A stretch of DNA of 64,000 bases from contig SUWL01000001.1 of NCBI GenBank assembly GCA_015061495.1, forward strand, positions 1 to 64,000, read 5' to 3'. The notes below the pieces were generated by a model. The model was given only the letters and a program-made list of their open reading frames with translations, did no database searches and had not been told where the DNA came from. How positions within the stretch are numbered: the first letter of the stretch is position 1; the number at the start of each line of letters is the position of its first letter. Below, piece by piece: positions 57,487 to 64,000 of this stretch. Made by a program: the position numbers and the translations under genes. This DNA is from Lentisphaerota bacterium (GTDB lineage Bacteria; Verrucomicrobiota; Lentisphaeria; Victivallales; Victivallaceae).

Positions 57487-58946
57487 TGTTTACTGCCACG
57501 GTCAGCGAAATCCGTGAAATGGAACGTCAGGCGGTCGTATCCGGCATTCCGGAATATGAACTTATGTGCCGTGCCGGATATCAGGCGGCAGTATGGATTG
57601 AAGCGTTTTTTCCCAAAGCCGCCCGTTTTGTATTTCTGGTCGGCGGCGGCAACAATGGCGGTGATGCGTTGGTTGCGGCACGTTTTCTTTCGCATCGGCG
57701 CTGCATTATCTACAGTACCCGCAAAAAAGAAGATTTCCGGGGATGTGCCTTTCAAGCTGCGGCAGATTTACCGGCAGAGATTCCGTTTGTGCTGCGCAAT
57801 TCGCTGGACAAAATGGATTTCCTTTGCGGAGATGTGATCATTGACGGAGTGTTGGGGATCGGTTTTACCGGCGGGAAACTGCGCAGTGATGCGGCAAGTT
57901 TCATTGCGGCGGCAAATGGTTCAAATTTGCCGGTGGTTTCTCTGGATCTGCCCAGCGGGATTGATGCCGACAGCGGCAAAAGTTCTGAAAATGGGGCGGT
58001 CAATGCCGCGGTTACGCTGACATTCGGTGCGCCGAAACGGGGGTTGTTCCTCGGTGACGGCGGCAGAGTATGCGGCAAACTGCGGATGCTGGATATCGGA
58101 TTGGCCCCGGTATCAGGCGGAGATGAGGTGTTTACCGATCCGGATGCCGCCGGATTGATGCCGCGTTTTTCTCCGGATGCGCACAAAAATTCCCGGGGCA
58201 GGGTGCTGGTTTGGGGCGGTTCTGCCGAATATCCCGGAGCGGCGGCATTGTGTACCAATGCCGCGTTGAAGTCCGGCGCAGGTATCGTCCGGAGTGCATC
58301 TGAAGCTGATTTGAGTCCCCGGGTGTACAATGCGGCGATATTCCGCCAACTTGCGGCAGGAGAAACTCCGGAAAATTGGTTTGAGCTTGCCGATGTGCTG
58401 GTTTGCGGTTGCGGCTGGGGAAATTGTGCAACCGTTGATAATCTGCTTGCTGCGCAGAATTTCAGCGGCAGAATAATTTTTGATGCCGATGCGCTCAATG
58501 GCTTTGCCCGCAATATTTCCACGTGGCAGAAACGGGGAAATACGATTATCACTCCACATCCCGGAGAAGCGAAACGTCTGCTGGCGGCGTTGGGAGAAAA
58601 TTGGCAGGAATCCCGCCGGGATAACGCTTTGCTCCTTGCCCGTAAACTTGAAACGGTCGTTTTGCTCAAAGGACGCCATACTGTGATCGCTGAACCATCG
58701 GGCAGAGTCGTGACCGTGGCAGCAGGTTCACCGATGTTGGCGACTGCCGGCAGCGGCGACGTGCTTGCCGGGATCATCGGAGCATTGGCGGCACAGGATC
58801 TGTCATTATTTGAAGCGGCGGCACTGGGGGCGTATATCCACGGTCTTGCCGGAGAAAGTGCCGGATTTGTGCCGGTTGCCGATGAATTGCCGCAGCTGGC
58901 ATCGCAGATAATCGTCAAACTGCAGAATAAAGAACCGGTAGTTTGA
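57486..58946 (+). CDS. nnr: Bifunctional NAD(P)H-hydrate epimerase / ADP-dependent dehydratase
   Basis: VGGGNNGGDALVAARFL; DLPSGIDADSGK; ITPHPGEAKRLL; LLKGRHTVIAEPSG; ATAGSGDVLAGIIGAL. Confidence 0.93.
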   Translation: MFTATVSEIREMERQAVVSGIPEYELMCRAGYQAAVWIEAFFPKAARFVFLVGGGNNGGDALVAARFLSHRRCIIYSTRKKEDFRGCAFQAAADLPAEIPFVLRNSLDKMDFLCGDVIIDGVLGIGFTGGKLRSDAASFIAAANGSNLPVVSLDLPSGIDADSGKSSENGAVNAAVTLTFGAPKRGLFLGDGGRVCGKLRMLDIGLAPVSGGDEVFTDPDAAGLMPRFSPDAHKNSRGRVLVWGGSAEYPGAAALCTNAALKSGAGIVRSASEADLSPRVYNAAIFRQLAAGETPENWFELADVLVCGCGWGNCATVDNLLAAQNFSGRIIFDADALNGFARNISTWQKRGNTIITPHPGEAKRLLAALGENWQESRRDNALLLARKLETVVLLKGRHTVIAEPSGRVVTVAAGSPMLATAGSGDVLAGIIGALAAQDLSLFEAAALGAYIHGLAGESAGFVPVADELPQLASQIIVKLQNKEPVV

Positions 58947-58974
58947 GTTGGTGAGCGGCGGATGGATGCCGGAT

Positions 58975-60948
58975 TTAACGGAATGTTTCCGCCAGAGCAT
59001 CCAGTTTTGCCAGATAGCAGGCGGTATTTTCATTGCGTTCAGCGGGGGCATTTTCCAGGAGGCAGCTGTTATCGACCACCGCCACTTTGGCTTTGGTACC
59101 GGTGATGTAGAAGCGTACTTTATCTCCGGCACGGAATTTTTTGCCGGAAGCCAGAGCCAGCTCGTACGCGGCGGCACGGCGGGTTTTTCCGGCGGCAAGT
59201 TTGCGTTTGTAATTTTCCGGTGAATCGCTTAAAACTTCGCTTTTAGCGAGATCTTCAAGTGGGACGGTGCGATTTTCCAATGCGTTTTTCCAGTAGAGAT
59301 AAGCATTTTCCACAGCGTGCGGATCACCGTGGAGTTTGCCTTTGACCGCTGCCAGAATGAATTTCCGCTGAAATGGTTCAAGCGCGCGGGATTTCAGTGC
59401 GGCACCGGTCAGTGAAATCGTGCCGTCGGCGGCAAGCAGAGCATAATTTTTAGCTTTATAAGAGTACATCGCCGGATATTCCGCGTCAAACTCCAATTCG
59501 ATACCGGGCGGCAGTATTTGCTGTAATGCTTCATCCAGTGCTTTACTGCTGTTTTCCGGCTGCTGAAAATAGATCCCGTCGGTATCCATTTCTATGACCA
59601 CAGCACCGTGAGATTGCATGGTTTTGACCAGTTTCCCCAACAGTTCTCTGCCGGCGGCAGTGACCTTTTCCGCCAAATCATAATCATTGAAACAGCCTTG
59701 GGCGAAACCGAGGTAGCCGTAGAAGGAGTTGATCAGGATCTTGAACGAACTTTGCAAGGCGTTGACCTGCTGCTTTTCTTTTCCTTCCGGCAGGGTTTTT
59801 GCCCGGTCTTTTGCCGCCAGCCGGAATGAACGCAGCCGGGTCAGCAGTTCCAGAAATACTCCGGCATGATCCCGGGCGGGAGACTGGGCAAAAGAGAGCA
59901 GCAGCGACGGATAAAGTGAACGGACGTCGCAATGGCGCACCCGGTGGAAAATTCCGGAATTTTCCATATTTGCCAATGCTCCGGCGTACGGACGGGGTGC
60001 TTCGGGCAGGGGGATGGCACATTTGCGTTTCAGGTATTCCGCGATAAGCAGGGCATCCAGCGCACTGCCGGAACCCCGGAGCAGACACTCCTGAAATCCC
60101 AGCGGCAGTTCTCTGGTGCGGTAGAAGTATGCCGGGAGCAGTATTTCGGCAAGTTTGCCGATCACTTCTGCGCTGTTGCCTGCCCGGATGTTGAAATACT
60201 CCTGCAAGGTCGGCAGTTCAAAATCCTCCAGATCCCGGTGGACAGCATCAAAAAACTGCACCGCATGAAGCATGTCGGCAATATGTCTGCCCGGCAGAGA
60301 AAAACGCTGATAACTGTACTGTTTCTCTCCGGCGGAGTAACGGGACGGCCGGGAGGATAAAACTCCGCCGTTTCTGCCGAAGTCAAGCGGGATCTTATAC
60401 TTTTTCGCCTGCCTGACCAGCAGCGGCAGATCATCGCGGCAGCAGTTGAAACCGGTCAACAGATCGGGATCGAACTCTTTTATCCGGGCAATGAAGCACT
60501 CAATAATATTTTTTTCATCTCCGGTAAAGATGGTAGCTGCTCCGCTGCTGTCGGAGGTTTCTATGGCGGAAACGGTTTTGCCGTCATCGCTTTTTACGGA
60601 GAAATGCAACTGCCGAAGCCCGGTAAATCCGATATCTTCAAAGAGCCGCAGATCCAGTATGCTCAATGCCTGCTGCAAAGTATCCCGGAAAAACATCACT
60701 CCGGGGGCTTTTTTCAACTCTGCCGAAGCATTTTCGTACTCTTCAAAAGAGTTGAAAAAAGCCTGACGGCGGAAGAATCCTGCGCCGTCAAGCGTTTCTA
60801 TGGTGCAATTATCCACATCTACCGCCGCACCGTCGGCGAGCAGGACAAACGGGGAAAATGGCAACTCTTCCATGCGGAAAGAGTCTCCGGCATGGAAGTA
60901 AAGCTGCAATCCCCGGCTGCTGACCTCGGCGGCGACGATCTTTTTCAT
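58975..60948 (-). CDS. Family-B DNA polymerase with degenerate exonuclease motifs
   Basis: Motif A HCDVRSLYPSLLLS; motif B KILINSFYGYLGFAQG; motif C EMDTDGIYF; Exo II-like DPDLLTGFNCCRDDLPLL; no recognisable Exo I DxE or Exo III YxxxD. Confidence 0.88.
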   Translation of the reverse strand: MKKIVAAEVSSRGLQLYFHAGDSFRMEELPFSPFVLLADGAAVDVDNCTIETLDGAGFFRRQAFFNSFEEYENASAELKKAPGVMFFRDTLQQALSILDLRLFEDIGFTGLRQLHFSVKSDDGKTVSAIETSDSSGAATIFTGDEKNIIECFIARIKEFDPDLLTGFNCCRDDLPLLVRQAKKYKIPLDFGRNGGVLSSRPSRYSAGEKQYSYQRFSLPGRHIADMLHAVQFFDAVHRDLEDFELPTLQEYFNIRAGNSAEVIGKLAEILLPAYFYRTRELPLGFQECLLRGSGSALDALLIAEYLKRKCAIPLPEAPRPYAGALANMENSGIFHRVRHCDVRSLYPSLLLSFAQSPARDHAGVFLELLTRLRSFRLAAKDRAKTLPEGKEKQQVNALQSSFKILINSFYGYLGFAQGCFNDYDLAEKVTAAGRELLGKLVKTMQSHGAVVIEMDTDGIYFQQPENSSKALDEALQQILPPGIELEFDAEYPAMYSYKAKNYALLAADGTISLTGAALKSRALEPFQRKFILAAVKGKLHGDPHAVENAYLYWKNALENRTVPLEDLAKSEVLSDSPENYKRKLAAGKTRRAAAYELALASGKKFRAGDKVRFYITGTKAKVAVVDNSCLLENAPAERNENTACYLAKLDALAETFR

Positions 60949-61583
60949 CAGCAGATGACCGTGGCAAGCGCGAATCCTTCACCATTATCCATGGCGGCGG
61001 CGCTGGTTACAGGCTGTTCAAAGTCGGCGAAAACTCCGCCGTTGACCACGTAATGAGCGGCACAATCCTGACAGGCGGCATCGAAATCGCGGTCAACATT
61101 GCTGTCGCAGGGGGCATTTTTCTCATAGGTGGAAATATAACGTGCGACACCGGGTTCGAGGTCGAATTCCCGGACGAACAGTCCATCTTTGCGGATGATG
61201 CCCAGATAACCTTTTTGGGAGATCCGTCCGGCGACAGCGACGACCCGGGGGGTGTCCAGAGAATCTTTTTCATAATCCATTGCCAGCAAGCCAAGTGCGA
61301 TGGCATCACGTACCGGCATGCCCATGGCGATCTTTTCGGTGATGGGGTCGGTCTGGGAACCGTTGGTGGCAATTGCCCACTCTCCGGCGATCCGCAGGCA
61401 GTTGTAACTGATATACGGATTTTTGGCGAGGTCGCTTTCGGCGCCCGGGCGGGGGACGATAGCGATTTTTCCGTTATTTTCCACGGCCTGACGGTTGGGG
61501 AAAGAGCGGGATGACACGCGATACATGGCGCAAACCCGGTTGTCTTTGGTCATGCCGAATGCGACGATTCTTCCGATGTACAT
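60948..61583 (-). CDS. purO: IMP cyclohydrolase, archaeal PurO type
   Basis: MYIGRIVAFGMTKDNRVCAMYRVSSRSFPNR; NPYISYNCLRIAGEWAIATNGSQTDPITEKIAMGMPVRDAIALGLLAMDYEKDSLDTPRV. Confidence 0.9.
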   Translation of the reverse strand: MYIGRIVAFGMTKDNRVCAMYRVSSRSFPNRQAVENNGKIAIVPRPGAESDLAKNPYISYNCLRIAGEWAIATNGSQTDPITEKIAMGMPVRDAIALGLLAMDYEKDSLDTPRVVAVAGRISQKGYLGIIRKDGLFVREFDLEPGVARYISTYEKNAPCDSNVDRDFDAACQDCAAHYVVNGGVFADFEQPVTSAAAMDNGEGFALATVIC

Positions 61584-61611
61584 GTTGAATACTCCTTTTT
61601 TATCGTTAAGG

Positions 61612-62676
61612 TTAAAGTTTGGAACATCTGTTCAAAAGTGCGAAATCCGCCAGTACGATTGCTGCCATTGCTTCCACCACGGGGATGATCCGGGGGACGA
61701 TGCAGGGGTCGTGTCTGCCGGTGATGGTGATTTTTTGTGCTTCGCCGCGGATATTTACCGTGTTTTGCTCCATGGAAATCGATGGTGTCGGTTTGACGGC
61801 GATGGTGAAATCAATTTCCGCCCCGGTGGAAATCCCGCCGAGGATGCCTCCGGCGTGGTTGGAAGCAAAGGTTTTGCCCGGGAGCATGGGGTCGTTGTTT
61901 TCACTGCCGCGAAGTCCGGCGGCGGCGAATCCGTCTCCGAATTCAATACCTTTGACCCCGCCGAGCGAAAGCATGGCATAAGCAAGTCTGGCATCAAGTT
62001 TATCAAATACCGGTTCGCCCCAGCCGGCGGGAATGCCGGAAATACGGCACTTGACGATACCTCCGACGCTGTCGCCCCGGCTTCTGGCATCGGCGGCAGC
62101 CTGCTGCATGGCAAGAGCGGCGGTTTTATCCGGACAGCGGGCCGGGTTGCGTTCAATTTCTTCCGGGTCAAAGGCTCGGGCCTTTACCCCGGCGATCTCA
62201 CTGCTCCAGGCGCAGATATTGACATTCAGTGTTTTAAGGAACATTTTTGCCAAAGCACCGGCGGCAACTCTGGCACAGGTTTCCCTGCCGGATGAGCGTC
62301 CGCCGCCCCGGACATCCCGGATGCCGTATTTGGCAAAATATCCGAAATCCGCATGACCGGGACGGAAAATTTCCGCGATATTGCTGTAATCTTTGCTGTG
62401 TTGATCGGCATTGCGGATCAGCAGGGCAATGGGCGTACCGGTGGAAACATCGTCCAGCACTCCGGAAAGGATCTCCACCTGATCGCTTTCGTTGCGTGCG
62501 GTGGTCATCGCCGACTGTCCCGGACGGCGGCGGAGCATTTCATTATTGAGGAACTCCCGGTCGATTTTTACTCCGGCGGGCATTCCATCGACTATTGCGC
62601 CGAGGGCGGCACCGTGGGATTCTCCGAAGGTCGAAACTTGAAAAATTTTTCCAAAAACACTGCCGGACATGGTCAT
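61612..62676 (-). CDS. aroC: Chorismate synthase
   Basis: GKIFQVSTFGESHGAALGAIVDGMPAG; RPGQSAMTTARNE; RGGGRSSGRETCARVAAGA. Confidence 0.97.
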   Translation of the reverse strand: MTMSGSVFGKIFQVSTFGESHGAALGAIVDGMPAGVKIDREFLNNEMLRRRPGQSAMTTARNESDQVEILSGVLDDVSTGTPIALLIRNADQHSKDYSNIAEIFRPGHADFGYFAKYGIRDVRGGGRSSGRETCARVAAGALAKMFLKTLNVNICAWSSEIAGVKARAFDPEEIERNPARCPDKTAALAMQQAAADARSRGDSVGGIVKCRISGIPAGWGEPVFDKLDARLAYAMLSLGGVKGIEFGDGFAAAGLRGSENNDPMLPGKTFASNHAGGILGGISTGAEIDFTIAVKPTPSISMEQNTVNIRGEAQKITITGRHDPCIVPRIIPVVEAMAAIVLADFALLNRCSKL

Positions 62677-63572
62677 TACATCCTTGAATCAGGGCGCACG
62701 ATCTGGGTGCCTACGCCGTCTTCGGTAAAGATTTCCAGAAGCAGTGCATGGGGAATTCTGCCGTTGATCATGTGAACTTTATTGATGCCGGATTCCAGAG
62801 CTTTGACACACCCCTGAACTTTGGGGAGCATACCTCCGGAAAGGATCCCTTTTTGTACCAGATCGGGAATGTCGGTGGTACGGATGGTGGGGATGACCGA
62901 ATTTTCATCATCCCGGTCTGCCAGCACACCCGGGACATCACTTACGAAAACGAGTTTGCGGGCGTGGAGAGCTTCGGCGATTTTGCTGGCTGCGGTATCT
63001 GCATTGATATTGTAGATATTGCCGTCCAGTCCGGTACCCAGCGGAGTAACCACGGGGATCTTGCCGTCGGCGATTGCTTCCAGAATGGGGGAGGTATTTA
63101 CGCCGACGACTTTACCGACGAATCCGACATCTTCCTCCTTGCCGGTAACCGGATCGGAACTCATGGTTTTTTCGGCGCGGAGAACCTCTTTGCCGGAAAT
63201 GCCTATGGTATTGCCTCCGGCGGCAGTGGCGAGATCGACCAACTCTTTATTGACCTGATTATGCAGGACATCATCGACGACTTTGATCGTTTCTCCGCAG
63301 GTAAAACGCAAACCGTTGACGAATTTGACGGGGATGCCTTTTTCTTTCAAGGCGGCGGAAATCGCTTTGCCGCCGCCGTGGACGACGATGGGAGTAATGC
63401 CGATAGCTTCGAGCATGACGATATCGCGCATGGCGCCGGCGACCAGATCGGGATCTTCCATGACACTGCCGCCGAATTTAACGACTACCAGTGAATGGCG
63501 GAAGCGCTGGATATAGGGGAGTGCTTCGACCAGCACGTTGGCTTTACCGATCAATTTGTCCATAAAATTCAT
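62676..63572 (-). CDS. argB: Acetylglutamate kinase
   Basis: VVVKFGGSVMEDPDL; PIVVHGGGKAISAAL; GGMLPKVQGCVKALESGINKVHMINGR. Confidence 0.96.
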   Translation of the reverse strand: MNFMDKLIGKANVLVEALPYIQRFRHSLVVVKFGGSVMEDPDLVAGAMRDIVMLEAIGITPIVVHGGGKAISAALKEKGIPVKFVNGLRFTCGETIKVVDDVLHNQVNKELVDLATAAGGNTIGISGKEVLRAEKTMSSDPVTGKEEDVGFVGKVVGVNTSPILEAIADGKIPVVTPLGTGLDGNIYNINADTAASKIAEALHARKLVFVSDVPGVLADRDDENSVIPTIRTTDIPDLVQKGILSGGMLPKVQGCVKALESGINKVHMINGRIPHALLLEIFTEDGVGTQIVRPDSRM

Positions 63573-64000
63573 GATTTGAGTTCCTTATTTTTTATCTCCG
63601 CCTGTCTGCGGGAAAATTCACATCCGCAATAATTCTGCCGGTAAAAATTGTGTTCCCGGGCAAAATTTCTGCCGATCAAATAACCATTTTGTTTTTTGAA
63701 GTCGATTTTCTCAAAGTTCTCATAGCGGCTGCCGATCTCAAAGATCACGGAACTGGATTTGCGCGGGCTCACGGTCAAAGTAGTGGCAAATGCCATATCT
63801 CCAGATGTTTGTCCGGTACGGCCGAGGTTGAATTCAAAACACTTGCGGCATCTTTTGCCGCCTTCCGGTTCATCTTCCAGACCGCGGACTGCATCCAGCC
63901 ATTTTTCGTGATCGTAAGGATCGATGATCAACTGCAAACGGTAATATTCTGCCAGAAAACGGACCGGTGCGAGGCGTTTTTCAAACTCCTCTGCCGAGTC
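63569..64000 (-). CDS. queH: Epoxyqueuosine reductase QueH, partial (N-terminus beyond the right edge)
   Basis: Frame open to base 64000 (DSAEEFEKRLAPVRFLAEYYRLQLIIDPYDHEKWLDAV...); EGGKRCRKCFEFNL; FATTLTVSPRKSS; NYCGCEFSRRQ. Confidence 0.88.
   Translation of the reverse strand, partial: DSAEEFEKRLAPVRFLAEYYRLQLIIDPYDHEKWLDAVRGLEDEPEGGKRCRKCFEFNLGRTGQTSGDMAFATTLTVSPRKSSSVIFEIGSRYENFEKIDFKKQNGYLIGRNFAREHNFYRQNYCGCEFSRRQAEIKNKELKS

Noticed and set aside
57752-58918. 388-aa minus-strand ORF opposite nnr
   Set aside because: Antisense to a gene with clear epimerase and dehydratase motifs.
1-64000. CRISPR array, prophage, IS element, tRNA or rRNA genes
   Set aside because: Looked for regularly spaced direct repeats, transposase/integrase motifs and tRNA/rRNA signatures by eye; none found. 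A tRNAscan/cmscan run would be needed to be certain.

Overview
The 64 kb window is densely coding chromosomal DNA. From protein content and the FTLIE pseudopilin style I infer, without a database search, an anaerobic or fermentative bacterium of the PVC/Lentisphaerota type. I found no rRNA, tRNA, CRISPR array or recognisable transposase. Main blocks, left to right: (1) an AIDA-repeat adhesin-like gene that runs off the left edge and is absent from the ORF track, directly downstream of a gene encoding two fused PilT-type ATPases; (2) pta-ackA; (3) a short dcw cluster (mraZ-rsmH-ftsL-like-ftsI) running into a type II secretion operon ordered L-M-C-D-E-F-G-H-I-J-K; (4) proS, a NifU-like gene, prfB, epmA, ppdK; (5) a galE-like gene; FTR-catalytic-like/trxA/nfeD/SPFH; a GH3 glycosidase; a GltS-like transporter; (6) pdxST divergent from a MocR/PdxR regulator; (7) lptB, hpf, a NifX-like gene, a thioesterase, copA, a NhaP2-like antiporter; (8) a MarR regulator followed by two paralogous, diverged secretin-like proteins; (9) pnuC, an M24 peptidase, plsY, a TIGR04073-like protein, ychF, dksA-like, lspA, nnr; (10) a tightly coupled queH-argB-aroC-purO-polB set. 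The best leads are the twin secretin-like system, the T2SS whose four pseudopilins all lack Gly at -1, the family-B polymerase with degraded exonuclease motifs coupled to archaeal-type PurO, the tandem PilT-PilT fusion next to a signal-less adhesin, and a 10-bp-phased repeat upstream of mraZ.
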